Shown here: positions 9,829 through 19,142 of the stretch, one piece after another
Numbering within the stretch: position 1 is the first letter of the stretch
Layout of the letters: each line of letters opens with the position of its first letter
From: Neisseria chenwenguii
Lineage (GTDB): Bacteria > Pseudomonadota > Gammaproteobacteria > Burkholderiales > Neisseriaceae
Direction of reading: 5' to 3'
DNA: 64,000 nucleotides
Assembly: GCF_002216145.1 (NCBI RefSeq)
Contig: NZ_CP022278.1
Span: forward strand, 124,001-188,000
Made by a program: the position numbers and the translations under genes
The notes under the pieces: generated by a model
The model's input: the letters and a program-made list of their open reading frames with translations, nothing else
What the model was told of the DNA's origin: nothing
The model's database searches: none

Positions 9829-12800
9829 ATGACCACCACCGCCCCGCAGCGCATCCGCGAAATTCCCTACAACTATACTTCCTACACCGACCGAGAAATC
9901 GTCATCCGTCTTCTGGGCGAAGAAGCCTGGCACATTCTGCAGGATTTGCGCAGCCAACGCCGCACCGGACGTTCGGCGCGTATGCTGTTCGAAGTATTGG
10001 GCGATATTTGGGTGGTGGTGCGCAATCCGTATCTGGTCGATGATTTGCTCGAACACCCGAAACGCCGCGCTGCGCTGGTGCAGGAAATGCGCCATCGTTT
10101 GAGCGAAATCGAAAAACGCCGCGACGATAATCCGCAAGTGGAAATTTTGGTCGACGCAGCGCAGGCGGCGGTGACGCGGTTTGACGAGAGCTTCGAGGCG
10201 ACCAAACAGAAGCGCGCGCGGATTTTGGCGCGCTTGAGCAAAATCACCAAGCCGCACAATATTATGTTTGACGGCCTCGCCCGTGTCAGCCACGTTACCG
10301 ACGCGACCGACTGGCGCGTGGAACTGCCGTTTGTGGTAGTCAATCCCGACCGCGAAAGCGAAGTGGCACCACTGGTCAAAGCCTTAATCGAACTGGATTT
10401 GGTAATTATCCCGCGCGGCGGCGGTACGGGTTATACCGGCGGCGCCGTGCCGCTGGATGCCGACAGCGCGGTCATCAATACGGAAAAATTAGATATTCAC
10501 AACGGCGTTCAGTTTGTCGAACTGCCCGGTTTGGAGGGCAAACATCCGATTATCCATTGCGGTGCGGGCGTGGTTACGCGCCGTGTGGAAGAAACCGCGC
10601 ACAAAGCCGGCCTCGTATTCGCCGTTGACCCGACTTCCGCCGATGCTTCTACCGTCGGCGGCAATGCAGCCATGAATGCGGGCGGCAAAAAAGCCGTATT
10701 GTGGGGAACCGCACTCGACAATCTGGCCTACTGGCAGATGGTCAACCCGAAAGGCGAATGGCTGCGCATCGAGCGCGTCCGCCACAATTTCGGCAAAATC
10801 CACGATGAAGAAACCGCGATTTTCGATGTCCACACATTGGATTCAGACGGCCTCAAGGTCGTGAAAACCGAACGTTTGGAAATCCCCGGCCACAAATTCC
10901 GCAAAGTCGGTTTGGGCAAAGACGTTACCGACAAATTCTTGAGCGGCCTGCCGGGCATCCAAAAAGAAGGTACAGACGGCATCATTACCAACGTGGCGTT
11001 TGTGCTGCACAAAATGCCGAAGCACACGCGCACGGTGTGTATGGAATTTTTCGGCACGGTCGCCAACGCCACCCCTTCTATCGTGGAAATCCGCGACTAC
11101 CTGCTCGGTCATGAAAAAGTGAAACTGGCCGGTTTGGAGCATTTGGACTGGCGTTATGTCCGCGCGGTCGGTTATGCCACCAAAGCGGCGGGCAAAGGCC
11201 GTCCGAAAATGGTGCTGCTGGCCGACGTGGTTTCCGATGACGAAGAAGCCGTACAGCAAGTGGCCGAACACATGGTCGAGATGACGCGCAAGCGCGACGG
11301 CGAAGGCTTTATCGCCGTGACACCCGAAGCGCGCAAAACCTTCTGGCTCGACCGCAGCCGCACCGCCGCCATCGCCAAACACACCAACGCGTTTAAAATC
11401 AACGAAGACGTGGTGATTCCGCTCGAACGTTTGGGCGAGTATTCAGACGGCATCGAACGCATCAACATCGAATTGTCGATTAAAAACAAGCTGGCCTTGT
11501 GCGCCGCCCTGCTCGACTACCTGCAAGGCCGCCTGCCGGTGGACGCGATGGGTACGGATCTGCCGAGCAAAGAATTGTTGGGCGACCGCGCCACCCATGC
11601 GCTGAACCACGTTACCGCCGTCAAAGAACGTTGGGAATGGCTCTTGGCCAATCTCGACGCACCTTTGGGCGAATACAAAGCCCGTTACGGCAAAGCCGTA
11701 TTCGCCGAACCCGAAGCGCGCGACGACGAAAGCTGCTTCATCGCGTTCCGCGATTTCCGTTTGCGCGTATCGGTCAAGGCCGATGTGATGAAACCGCTGG
11801 CCGAGATTTTCAGCGGCCAGACCGACATCAAAATTCTGGAAGATTTGGCCAAAATCCACGGCAAAATCGTGCGCGGCCGTGTGTTCGTCGCGCTGCATAT
11901 GCACGCGGGCGACGGCAACGTCCACACCAATATCCCCGTCAATTCCGACGATGCCGAAATGCTTCAGACGGCCTACCATTCGGTTGACCGCATCATGAAA
12001 ATCGCGCGCAGCTTAAACGGCGTGATTTCCGGCGAACACGGCATCGGCATTACCAAAATGGAATTTCTGACCGACGAAGAAATGCAGCCGTTTTGGGATT
12101 ACAAAGCCAAAATCGACCCCGAAGGCCGCTTCAACCGCCACAAGCTGATGAAAAATTCGGATTTGCGCAACGCCTACACGCCGTCGTTCGAGCTGCTGGG
12201 CGCGGAATCGCTGATTATGGAAAAATCGTCTTTGGGTACGATTGCCGAATCGGTGAAAGACTGCCTGCGCTGCGGCAAATGCAAACCCGTCTGCTCGACT
12301 CATGTGCCGCGCGCCAACCTGCTTTACAGCCCGCGCAACAAAATCCTCGGCGTCGGCCTGCTGACCGAAGCGTTTTTATACGAAGAGCAAACCCGCCGCG
12401 GCGTTTCCTTAAAACACTTCGACGAACTGACCAACATCGGCGACCACTGCACCGTGTGCCACCGCTGCGTCAAACCGTGTCCGGTCAACATCGATTTCGG
12501 CGACGTTACCGTTGCCATCCGCAACTATCTGAACGAAACCGGTCATGATACCGTCGTTCCTGCCGCGGCTATGGGCATGGCGTTTCTGAACGCCACCAAT
12601 CCGAAAGCCATCAAAGCCCTGCGCGGCGCAATGATTCAAACCGGCTTTCCGGCGCAAAACTTTGCCTACAAATTGGGCAAAATGTTCCCGATTGTGAAAA
12701 AAGAAAAAGCCGCCCCTGCCGCCACAGTCGACAAGCCTTCCATTAAAGAGCAGGTCATTCACTTCATCAACCGTCCGCTGCCCAAAGGCGTACCCGCCAA

Positions 12801-13656
12801 AACGCCGCGTTCGCTGCTCGGCATCGAAGACAATAAAAACATCCCGATTATCCGCAACCCGCAAACTCCCGAAGACAGCGAAGCCGTGTTCTACTTCCCC
12901 GGCTGCGGCTCGGAACGCCTGTTCAGCCAAGTCGGCCTCGCCACCCAAGCCATGCTCTGGCATGTCGGCGTGCAGACCGTATTGCCACCGGGCTATATGT
13001 GCTGCGGCTATCCGCAGGACGCAGGCGGCAACAAAGCCAAAGCCGAACAGATGAGCACCGACAACCGCGTCGCTTTCCACCGCATGGCCAACACGCTGAA
13101 CTACCTCGACATCAAAACCGTCGTCGTCAGCTGCGGAACGTGTTACGACCAACTCGAAAAATACCGTTTCGAGGAAATCTTCCCCGGCTGCCGCATCATC
13201 GACATCCACGAATACCTGTTGGAAAAAGGCGTGAAACTCGACGGTGTGGAAGGCCAGCAATACCTTTATCACGATCCGTGCCACAGCCCGATTAAAACCA
13301 TGAACGCCACCCAAATGGCGAGCGAACTGATGGGACAAAAAGTCGTCTTGAGCGACCGCTGCTGCGGCGAATCGGGCATGTTCGCCGTCAAACGACCCGA
13401 CATCGCCTCACAGGTCAAATTCCGCAAACAGGAAGAAATCGAGAAAAACCTCAAAGAGCTGCCGCAAGGCCAGCCGGTGAAAATGCTCACCTCCTGCCCG
13501 GCCTGTCTGCAAGGTCTGAGCCGCTACCGCGACGACAACGACATACCCGCCGACTACATCGTCATCGAAATGGCGAAGTACATCCTCGGCGAAAACTGGC
13601 TGGATGAATTTGTCGCCAAAGCCAAAAACGGCGGTGTCGAGAAAGTGCGGCTGTAA
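9829..13656 (+). CDS. DUF3683 / FAD-linked oxidoreductase / 4Fe-4S / CCG fusion protein
   Basis: A 1275-residue multidomain oxidoreductase of a type found in beta-proteobacteria, longer than the about 1000-residue YdiJ. In order: DUF3683 (residues about 5-140, [20 protein letters not shown]), an FAD-binding PCMH domain (about 165-390, with [19 protein letters not shown] near residue 195), the C-terminal FAD-oxidase cap domain (to about 770, [14 protein letters not shown]), two 4Fe-4S clusters (CxxCxxCxxxC from C812; [12 protein letters not shown] from C874) and two cysteine-rich CCG motifs (CCGYP near 1058, RCCGES near 1177). The relatives with known function oxidise 2-hydroxyacids such as D-lactate, D-2-hydroxyglutarate or glycolate and pass electrons to the respiratory chain; the substrate here is unknown. 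It is monocistronic. Confidence 0.9.
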   Translation: MTTTAPQRIREIPYNYTSYTDREIVIRLLGEEAWHILQDLRSQRRTGRSARMLFEVLGDIWVVVRNPYLVDDLLEHPKRRAALVQEMRHRLSEIEKRRDDNPQVEILVDAAQAAVTRFDESFEATKQKRARILARLSKITKPHNIMFDGLARVSHVTDATDWRVELPFVVVNPDRESEVAPLVKALIELDLVIIPRGGGTGYTGGAVPLDADSAVINTEKLDIHNGVQFVELPGLEGKHPIIHCGAGVVTRRVEETAHKAGLVFAVDPTSADASTVGGNAAMNAGGKKAVLWGTALDNLAYWQMVNPKGEWLRIERVRHNFGKIHDEETAIFDVHTLDSDGLKVVKTERLEIPGHKFRKVGLGKDVTDKFLSGLPGIQKEGTDGIITNVAFVLHKMPKHTRTVCMEFFGTVANATPSIVEIRDYLLGHEKVKLAGLEHLDWRYVRAVGYATKAAGKGRPKMVLLADVVSDDEEAVQQVAEHMVEMTRKRDGEGFIAVTPEARKTFWLDRSRTAAIAKHTNAFKINEDVVIPLERLGEYSDGIERINIELSIKNKLALCAALLDYLQGRLPVDAMGTDLPSKELLGDRATHALNHVTAVKERWEWLLANLDAPLGEYKARYGKAVFAEPEARDDESCFIAFRDFRLRVSVKADVMKPLAEIFSGQTDIKILEDLAKIHGKIVRGRVFVALHMHAGDGNVHTNIPVNSDDAEMLQTAYHSVDRIMKIARSLNGVISGEHGIGITKMEFLTDEEMQPFWDYKAKIDPEGRFNRHKLMKNSDLRNAYTPSFELLGAESLIMEKSSLGTIAESVKDCLRCGKCKPVCSTHVPRANLLYSPRNKILGVGLLTEAFLYEEQTRRGVSLKHFDELTNIGDHCTVCHRCVKPCPVNIDFGDVTVAIRNYLNETGHDTVVPAAAMGMAFLNATNPKAIKALRGAMIQTGFPAQNFAYKLGKMFPIVKKEKAAPAATVDKPSIKEQVIHFINRPLPKGVPAKTPRSLLGIEDNKNIPIIRNPQTPEDSEAVFYFPGCGSERLFSQVGLATQAMLWHVGVQTVLPPGYMCCGYPQDAGGNKAKAEQMSTDNRVAFHRMANTLNYLDIKTVVVSCGTCYDQLEKYRFEEIFPGCRIIDIHEYLLEKGVKLDGVEGQQYLYHDPCHSPIKTMNATQMASELMGQKVVLSDRCCGESGMFAVKRPDIASQVKFRKQEEIEKNLKELPQGQPVKMLTSCPACLQGLSRYRDDNDIPADYIVIEMAKYILGENWLDEFVAKAKNGGVEKVRL

Positions 13657-13675
13657 GGCCGTCTGAAAAAGGCCG

Positions 13676-13889
13676 GGACCGTTGCAAAAATCAGAATGGC
13701 CGTCTGAACCTTTCACGGACGTCATTCCTGCACAGGCGGGAATCCAGAAATCAAAATCCAAGCAACTGTTTGTTTTAAAAACGTTACTCATCTCAAACTT
13801 CCGGATTTCCGCCTGCGCGGGAGTGACGTCGGTTGAATTGGCCGTTTCAGACGGCATACAGGCAGACATTTCTTATTTTTGCAAAGGTC
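13676..13889. repeat. IS-end-bounded element with dRS3-pair cargo (copy 1)
   Basis: Outer inverted ends GGGACCGTTGCAAAAA and TATTTTTGCAAAGGTC enclose a 109-bp inner unit at 13720-13828, bounded by inverted dRS3-like repeats (ATTCCTGCACAGGCGGGAAT and ATTTCCGCCTGCGCGGGAGT). The same outer ends and a homologous 109-bp core recur at 55489-55692. It fills most of the 320-base spacer between the oxidoreductase and dinB genes. Confidence 0.75.
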
Positions 13890-13932
13890 AGGCCGTCTGA
13901 AAACATCAAAAGTTTTCAAACGGCCTTTTTTC
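13890..13932. terminator. DUS-pair hairpin between convergent genes
   Basis: AGGCCGTCTGAAAAC pairs with GTTTTCAAACGGCCT (one mismatch) and is followed by six T on the plus strand. It ends the oxidoreductase transcript and can serve dinB from the other side. Confidence 0.75.
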
Positions 13933-13976
13933 AAACAGCAAAACCGCTTAAAGCGGATAAAAAACACAACGCCGCA

Positions 13977-14504
13977 TCAATCGGCCAACCCCATCAAACG
14001 GCGCGCATAAACCGCCTGCCCCGAGTGCATCGCCGCATCGTCAATAATGGAAACCAAACGCTGCGCGCGGGTTACGGGCGGATTCCAGTTCCGGTCGATA
14101 ATCTCCGCAAGCGAAGCAGAATCGGGTTGACGCAGGTAATCAACCACCGCCTGCGTCGCCGTATCCAGATAGCCGGTCAGCACCGCCTCGTCGCGGATTA
14201 CCACCTTTGCCGCCTCTTGCGGCGTGTGGCGCCAATCCTGCGTATCATCGGGCAAATCGAAACCAAAGCGCTTATTCCAACCCTGCGCCGTCCACAGCGG
14301 TTCCCGTCCGGCCAAATCAGCAATCTGCAAATCCTGCTCACGGGCGGTGTGCCAAACCAGCCAGCCCACCGATTTGACCGAAGGCGCAAATTCCCGAACC
14401 GGCAGGGCATTAATTTGTTCCAGACTCAAGCCCGCCAACACCGCCAACAAGCGCGCCTGCGCCCTTTTAGCCGCGTCTGTCAGCATTTCAAGATGATCCT
14501 GCAT
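13977..14504 (-). CDS. DinB/YfiT-type metal-dependent protein
   Basis: A 175-residue four-helix-bundle protein of the DinB superfamily. Metal-ligand histidines are visible as H52 in WLVWHTAREQ and H160 in DAAMHSGQAVY; the third may be in WRHTPQEAA. Family members include thiol transferases (bacillithiol, mycothiol) and proteins of unknown role, so no reaction is assigned. It is convergent with the large oxidoreductase and divergent from the SDR gene, leaving only about 45 bases for both promoters. Confidence 0.85.
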   Translation of the reverse strand: MQDHLEMLTDAAKRAQARLLAVLAGLSLEQINALPVREFAPSVKSVGWLVWHTAREQDLQIADLAGREPLWTAQGWNKRFGFDLPDDTQDWRHTPQEAAKVVIRDEAVLTGYLDTATQAVVDYLRQPDSASLAEIIDRNWNPPVTRAQRLVSIIDDAAMHSGQAVYARRLMGLAD

Positions 14505-14548
14505 GATGATACCTTTCGTAACCGATACTTTTCAAAGACTGTCTGAAC

Positions 14549-15376
14549 ATGAAAAGAGTTCCGCCTTTTGCAAAAAATCCGTCCATGCCGTCTGAAAACC
14601 CCACTCCTACCCTCCCCGACTGCGCCATTCACGGCTTCGGCTATCTCGGCCGTCCGCTGGCGCTGAAGCTGTACGAACACGGCAGCCGCGTTGTTGCGCT
14701 CAAGCGCAGTCTGACTTCCGACGATATTAATCTGCCGTTGCGCCTCGACATTACCGATTTGAATCAAGCCGGTGTTTTTCAGACGGCCTTTTGGCAGGAA
14801 TGGGCGGACTACCCGACCTGGTTCTGGCTGCTGCCGCCCTCCGCGTTGAAGGATTATTGCGGCGTTTTGTCGCAATGGCTGAAATTGGCAGAATCTTTTC
14901 AAGTTCAACACCTTATCTTTACTTCCAGTACTTCCGTTTACGGCGATGCGCCGCGTTTTTGCGACGAAACCGCGCCGCCCGACCCGCAGACCGACAATGC
15001 GAAAATGCTGCTTGCCGCCGAAAAGCTGCTGTTGGAAAGCCGTATTCCCCATATCGACATTCTGCGTTTGGGCGGGCTTTACTGTGCCGAGCGCCACCCT
15101 GTCAGCCGTTTGAGCGGGCGGCAGAACATCAAAGGCGGCAGCCGCCCTGTTAATGTGATACGCCGCGATTTGGCGGTTGAAATCCTGTTTCAGACGGCCT
15201 CAAACCCACAGGGGCGGCGGCTGGGAAACGCGGTCGAACCCGACCATCCGGGGCGTGCGGAATTTTATACCCGCGAAGCCGCCAAACTCGGCCTGGCCGC
15301 GCCCGGTTTCGACCCTGCGGACACAAGCGGCGGGAAAGTAGTCGGCAGTATAGGCGCGGGCGGATTAAGCCTGTAA
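14549..15376 (+). CDS. SDR-family NAD(P)-binding epimerase-like protein
   Basis: A protein of up to 275 residues with an N-terminal Rossmann motif (IHGFGYLGRPLA, GxGxxG type). FTSSTSVYGD supplies the extended-SDR serine and the YGD tyrosine region, and LRLGGLYCAERHPVSRL resembles the YeeZ-like subgroup. The usual YxxxK catalytic pair is not obvious, so enzymatic activity is uncertain. The start could instead be the ATG at 14585, where the DUS itself (ATGCCGTCTGAAAAC) encodes MPSEN; neither start has a good ribosome binding site. ubiJ follows 42 bases after the stop and may share the transcript. Confidence 0.78.
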   Translation: MKRVPPFAKNPSMPSENPTPTLPDCAIHGFGYLGRPLALKLYEHGSRVVALKRSLTSDDINLPLRLDITDLNQAGVFQTAFWQEWADYPTWFWLLPPSALKDYCGVLSQWLKLAESFQVQHLIFTSSTSVYGDAPRFCDETAPPDPQTDNAKMLLAAEKLLLESRIPHIDILRLGGLYCAERHPVSRLSGRQNIKGGSRPVNVIRRDLAVEILFQTASNPQGRRLGNAVEPDHPGRAEFYTREAAKLGLAAPGFDPADTSGGKVVGSIGAGGLSL

Positions 15377-15418
15377 AATCCGTTTGAACCATTTTTCAGA
15401 CGGCCTGCGAGAACCATC

Positions 15419-15991
15419 ATGTCCGCCCCCCTCCTCCCCATCATCAACCACCTGATTCAGCAAAACCCCGAGCAGCAGCGCGCGCTTGCGAAATTTGCCG
15501 GAAAAACCGTGCAAATCAACGCCGCCGGCCTGCGCCTGCAAGGCCGCATCGGTGCGCAGGGTTTTCTGGAAACCGCCAACACCGCGCCCGATACCGCGCT
15601 GACGTTTCACAACAGCGCCGTGCAGAAAATCCTGCAAGGCCACAAACCCGGCGTCGGCGACATTGCCGTCGAGGGCGATTTGATGCTCGGCATGGCGGTG
15701 CTGACCGCGTTCGGCGGCCTGCGCTACGATGCGGGCAACGATTTGGCGCGGCTGTTCGGCAGCAACGCGGCGGAAAACATCGGCGAACGCGCCGCCGCCA
15801 TCGGCCACACGATCAAACAGATCGGCCGCAGCATTGCCGAGCAAATCGGCGAATTCGCCCGCGAACCCGAATCCCCCGTCGTTGATCAGGCCACTTTATT
15901 GGAATGGCTGGACGAAGTGGACAAACTGCGCGACGACGTCGCCCGCCTCAACGCGCGGCTCGACCGTTTGGAAAAAGATATTTGGCTGTAA
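15419..15991 (+). CDS. ubiJ: Ubiquinone biosynthesis accessory factor UbiJ (SCP2 domain)
   Basis: A 190-residue protein with an SCP2-like lipid-binding domain in the first about 110 residues (VQINAAGLRLQGRI, GVGDIAVEGDLMLGMAVLTAF) and a C-terminal amphipathic helix and coiled coil (LLEWLDEVDKLRDDVARLNA, then RLDRLEKD). UbiJ works with UbiK to assist the soluble Ubi complex that hydroxylates and methylates ubiquinone precursors. In E. coli it lies between ubiE and ubiB; here ubiE is about 8 kb away, so that linkage is lost. Confidence 0.85.
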   Translation: MSAPLLPIINHLIQQNPEQQRALAKFAGKTVQINAAGLRLQGRIGAQGFLETANTAPDTALTFHNSAVQKILQGHKPGVGDIAVEGDLMLGMAVLTAFGGLRYDAGNDLARLFGSNAAENIGERAAAIGHTIKQIGRSIAEQIGEFAREPESPVVDQATLLEWLDEVDKLRDDVARLNARLDRLEKDIWL

Positions 15992-15997
15992 AACCGC

Positions 15998-16036
15998 AGG
16001 CCGTCTGAAAAACCGTTTTGGCTTTTCAGACGGCCT
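15998..16036. terminator. DUS-pair hairpin after ubiJ
   Basis: AGGCCGTCTGAAAA and its exact inverted copy around an 11-base loop, 7 bases after the ubiJ stop codon. Confidence 0.8.
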
Positions 16037-16111
16037 GTTACCTAAAAAACGCTGTTTAGATACAAACTGTTACCCGCAACCAAACAACCCGCAAAGAGGC
16101 CGTCTGAAAAT

Positions 16112-16146
16112 CGGTTGCTGAGCGAAGTCGAAGCATCAGACGGCAT
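16112..16146. repeat. DUS-linked GAGCGAAGTCGAAG repeat (copy 1)
   Basis: The string TTGCTGAGCGAAGTCGAAGC runs straight into ATCAGACGGC, an inverted DUS end. Near-identical copies occur inside mutL (36000-36030, opposite strand) and at 38998-39026. It lies in the spacer before nadK. Confidence 0.6.
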
Positions 16147-16172
16147 CACCACCCCGAAGCATAAAAAACACC

Positions 16173-17063
16173 ATGAAAAGCCCTTTCCAAAACATCGGCA
16201 TCGTCGCCCGTCCCGACACGCCGAACATCCAAGACACCGCCCGTGCCCTGATTGATTTTCTGCTCGGCAAAGGACTTACCGTCTATCTCGACGAAGCCGC
16301 CGCCGAAGAGCAGTCGGTTTACCCCGAAGACGTGCCGCGCTGCTGCGTCGCCAGCAAAACCGATTTGGGGAAAAACTGCGATTTGGTCGTCGTCCTCGGC
16401 GGCGACGGCACTTTCCTTTCCGCAGCCCGCGAAGTCGCCCCCCGCGCCGTGCCCGTTATCGGCATCAACCAAGGCCGACTCGGCTTCCTCACCCAAATTT
16501 CGCGCGAAAACATGGCCGAAGGGCTGACACCCGTTTTAGAAGGCCAATACCTGCCCGAAGAGCGGATTCTGCTGGAAGTTTTCCTGATGCGCGACGGCGA
16601 AGAATGCGGACGTTCGCTCGCGCTCAACGACACCGTCCTCTCGCGCGGCGGCGCAGGACAAATGATTGAATTTGAAGTATTTATCAACGGCCAATTTGTG
16701 TACACCCAGCGTTCGGACGGCTTGATCGTCTCCACCCCCACCGGCTCCACCGCCTACTCGCTGGCCGCCGGCGGCCCCATCCTCCAACCCGGTCTGCGCA
16801 TTTTCACGCTCGTGCCCATCTGCCCGCAATCCATGACCAACCGCCCGATTGCCGTCGCCGACACATCCGAAATCGAAATTTTAGTGACCAAAAGCGGCGA
16901 CGCCCGCGTCCATTTCGACGGGCAGTTGTTCCTCGACATCCAAAACTTCGACCGCATCCGTATCCGCCGCTACCACAACCCGCTGCGCGTCCTGCATCCG
17001 AACGACTACCAATATTTCAAAACCCTGCGCCAAAAGCTGCATTGGGGCGAACAGCTGATATAA
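16173..17063 (+). CDS. nadK: NAD kinase
   Basis: A 296-residue ATP-NAD kinase that makes NADP from NAD. Residues 76-80 are the GGDGT phosphate-binding motif. LNDTVLSRG, near residue 152, is the N-E/D NAD-binding motif, and the glycine-rich SDGLIVSTPTGSTAYSLAAG follows. The C-terminal beta-sandwich includes VHFDGQLFLDI. Length and motif order are normal. The small lipoprotein gene starts 23 bases downstream and may be co-transcribed. Confidence 0.96.
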   Translation: MKSPFQNIGIVARPDTPNIQDTARALIDFLLGKGLTVYLDEAAAEEQSVYPEDVPRCCVASKTDLGKNCDLVVVLGGDGTFLSAAREVAPRAVPVIGINQGRLGFLTQISRENMAEGLTPVLEGQYLPEERILLEVFLMRDGEECGRSLALNDTVLSRGGAGQMIEFEVFINGQFVYTQRSDGLIVSTPTGSTAYSLAAGGPILQPGLRIFTLVPICPQSMTNRPIAVADTSEIEILVTKSGDARVHFDGQLFLDIQNFDRIRIRRYHNPLRVLHPNDYQYFKTLRQKLHWGEQLI

Positions 17064-17086
17064 GGCCGTCTGAAAAAGGAAATCCC

Positions 17087-17338
17087 ATGAACAAACTCCT
17101 CATTGCAAGCACACTCCTGCTTGGCGGCTGCCTCTATCAAGAAACCCCGTTCGGCCGCACCGCCGCCATCGACCTGCCGCTGCACAACCAAACCACCATC
17201 AACAAAACCGTTACCGTCAATGCCCCGCCGGGCACCACCGTCATCCTCCAAGACAGCATGCCGGTCGGCTATCCGCGACCTTATCCGCCGCGCCCGTATT
17301 ACCGCTATCACGGAAACCGGGTGCTGCCGATTCCATAG
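17087..17338 (+). CDS. Small lipoprotein, function unknown
   Basis: An 83-residue predicted lipoprotein: MNKLLIASTLLLGGC is a type II signal peptide with lipobox LGGC, cleaved before C15. The mature part is short, with a conserved-looking NKTVTVNAPPGTTVILQDS beta segment and a Pro/Tyr/Arg-rich tail (PRPYPPRPYYRYHG). I do not recognise a functional family. The start is chosen from the lipobox and an AAGGA ribosome binding site; the longer frame upstream reads through a DUS. It probably depends on nadK transcription. Confidence 0.75.
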   Translation: MNKLLIASTLLLGGCLYQETPFGRTAAIDLPLHNQTTINKTVTVNAPPGTTVILQDSMPVGYPRPYPPRPYYRYHGNRVLPIP

Positions 17339-17365
17339 CCGGAACCGTTGCACCATTAAATATAA

Positions 17366-17402
17366 CAGGCCGTCTGAAAGCCATAAACTTTCAGACGGCC
17401 TG
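17366..17402. terminator. DUS-pair hairpin between convergent lipoprotein gene and rhlE
   Basis: CAGGCCGTCTGAAAG and its inverted copy with a short loop; T-rich on the plus-strand side. Confidence 0.8.
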
Positions 17403-17421
17403 TTTGATTCGTCAGCCCCGA

Positions 17422-18798
17422 TCAGGCTTTGCGGGCCGGTTTTTGGAAACCGCCTTTGCCGCCGTCGCTTTTGCGCTTGCCTTTGAATCCGTCGCTGCGT
17501 TTCTTGAAGCCTTCGGATTTTCCGCCGAAACCGCCTTCGCGTTTTCCGCCGAATTTTTTGCCGTCTTTTTTGTCTCCGAATTTACGGTCGCCCCAGCCGC
17601 CTTTGCCGCTCCAACCGCCTTTGCCTTTGGGCTTGCCGCCTGCGGCTTTGCGTTTGCGGGTCGGTTCCATGCCTTCGACGATGACTTCGTTCAGCTTGCG
17701 GTTGATGTATTTTTCGATTTTGTGCACTTTGACGTATTCGTTGACCTCGGCAAAGGTAATCGCAATACCCGTGCGGCCGGCGCGGCCGGTGCGGCCGATG
17801 CGGTGGACGTAGTCTTCGGCCTGTTTCGGCAGGTCGTAGTTGATCACATGGGTAATGGTCGGCACGTCGATTCCGCGCGCGGCGACGTCGGTGGCGACTA
17901 GGATTTTGCAACGGCCTTTGCGCAAATCCATCAGCGTGCGGTTGCGCCAGCCCTGCGGCATATCGCCGTGCAAACAGTTGGCGGCAAAGCCTTTTTCATA
18001 CAAATCGTCGGCCAAAACTTCGGTCATGGCTTTGGTTGAGGTGAAAATCACGCATTGGTCGATGTTGGCATCGCGCAAAATATGGTCGAGCAGGCGGTTT
18101 TTGTGGCGCATGTCGTCGCAATACAATAATTGCTCTTCGATTTTGCCTTGGTCGTCCACACGCTCCACTTCAATCACTTCGGGATTTTTGGTCAGTTTGC
18201 GCGCCAATTTACCTACCGCACCATCCCAAGTGGCGGAAAACAGCAGGGTTTGGCGGTCTTCGGGGGTAGCTTCAACGATGGTTTCGATGTCGTCGATAAA
18301 ACCCATGTCCAGCATACGGTCGGCTTCGTCGAGAATCAGCACTTCCAAGCGCTCGAAATCGACTTTGCCGCTGTTCATCAAATCCATCAGACGGCCGGGC
18401 GTGGCGACGATTAAATCGACGGGCTTGCCCAACGCGCGGGTTTGGTAGCCGAACGATGCGCCGCCGACGATGCTGACGGTGCGGAACCATTTCATATTCT
18501 GCGCGTAAGTCAGCGCGTTTTTTTCCACCTGCGCCGCCAGCTCGCGGGTCGGTGTGAGCACCAGCGCGCGCGGGCCTTTGCCGTTTTTCTCGCTGCGGCG
18601 GATCAGCCGTTGCAGGGTCGGCAGCAGAAACGCAGCGGTTTTGCCCGAACCGGTTTGCGCCGAAGCCATAATATCGCGGCCTTCCAGCGCGACGGGCACG
18701 GATTGCGCCTGAATCGGGGTCGGAGATTCATAGCCTGCGCTTTTGAGTGCGGAAAGAATGTTTTTATCGAGGTTTAAATCGGCGAACTTGATAGACAT
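17422..18798 (-). CDS. rhlE: DEAD-box RNA helicase RhlE
   Basis: A 458-residue ATP-dependent RNA helicase. It has the Q motif near residue 28, motif I AQTGSGKT at 47-54, motif Ia PTRELAAQ, motif II DEAD (LILDEADRMLDMGF), motif III SAT, and motif VI HRIGRTGR. The C-terminal about 75 residues are a Gly/Lys/Arg-rich tail (GKGGWSGKGGWGDRKFGD) that adds non-specific RNA binding. RhlE acts in ribosome assembly and RNA turnover. An AGGA ribosome binding site precedes the ATG. The transcript probably has a long 5' leader of about 250 bases with a terminator-like hairpin near its start. Confidence 0.95.
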   Translation of the reverse strand: MSIKFADLNLDKNILSALKSAGYESPTPIQAQSVPVALEGRDIMASAQTGSGKTAAFLLPTLQRLIRRSEKNGKGPRALVLTPTRELAAQVEKNALTYAQNMKWFRTVSIVGGASFGYQTRALGKPVDLIVATPGRLMDLMNSGKVDFERLEVLILDEADRMLDMGFIDDIETIVEATPEDRQTLLFSATWDGAVGKLARKLTKNPEVIEVERVDDQGKIEEQLLYCDDMRHKNRLLDHILRDANIDQCVIFTSTKAMTEVLADDLYEKGFAANCLHGDMPQGWRNRTLMDLRKGRCKILVATDVAARGIDVPTITHVINYDLPKQAEDYVHRIGRTGRAGRTGIAITFAEVNEYVKVHKIEKYINRKLNEVIVEGMEPTRKRKAAGGKPKGKGGWSGKGGWGDRKFGDKKDGKKFGGKREGGFGGKSEGFKKRSDGFKGKRKSDGGKGGFQKPARKA

Positions 18799-19005
18799 GA
18801 TTATCCTGAAAACACGGCAACACCGCCCGCCTGAAGTTTTCAGACGGCCTGAAGCAAGGAAAAAGTAACAGGAAAATAAAGAGTTACAAGGTGTCGCAAG
18901 CCGTTTCGGCTATAACTTCATCGCGGCAACCTGCACAAATACGCTTGAAAAAGCAATCAGGAGAACGCGCCCTTTGAGACGCGGTAGGTTGAAGACGATG
19001 GCTTC

Positions 19006-19040
19006 AAAAAAAGAAACCCCCGAACGCTTTCGGAGTTTCG
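19006..19040 (-). terminator. Terminator-like hairpin in the rhlE leader (possible attenuator)
   Basis: On the minus strand, GAAACTCCGAA / TTCGGGGGTTTC closes over an AGCG loop and is followed by seven T. It lies about 10 bases after the predicted rhlE transcription start and more than 200 bases before the rhlE ATG, with no other minus-strand gene upstream for it to terminate. Confidence 0.65.
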
Positions 19041-19056
19041 CAGACGAAACGCGGAT

Positions 19057-19083
19057 ATTATAGATTCCCGCCCGTGCGGTCAA
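19057..19083 (-). promoter_or_regulatory. Predicted rhlE promoter
   Basis: Minus strand: -35 TTGACC (19083-19078) and a perfect -10 TATAAT (19062-19057), with a short 15-base spacer. The predicted start is near 19050. The region 18799-19056 between it and rhlE would be a leader of about 250 bases; it contains the hairpin above and one DUS, and no gene. Confidence 0.6.
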
Positions 19084-19142
19084 GCGTTTCGGCGTTAACT
19101 GCGGTAAAATGCCTGTGTTTCCTCACTCAGGCCGTCTGAAAA

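Noticed and set aside
12409..13338. 309-residue leftward open frame inside the oxidoreductase gene
   Set aside because: It is the antisense of a long GC-rich gene, has a His/Val/Phe-rich composition typical of shadows, and no recognisable domain.
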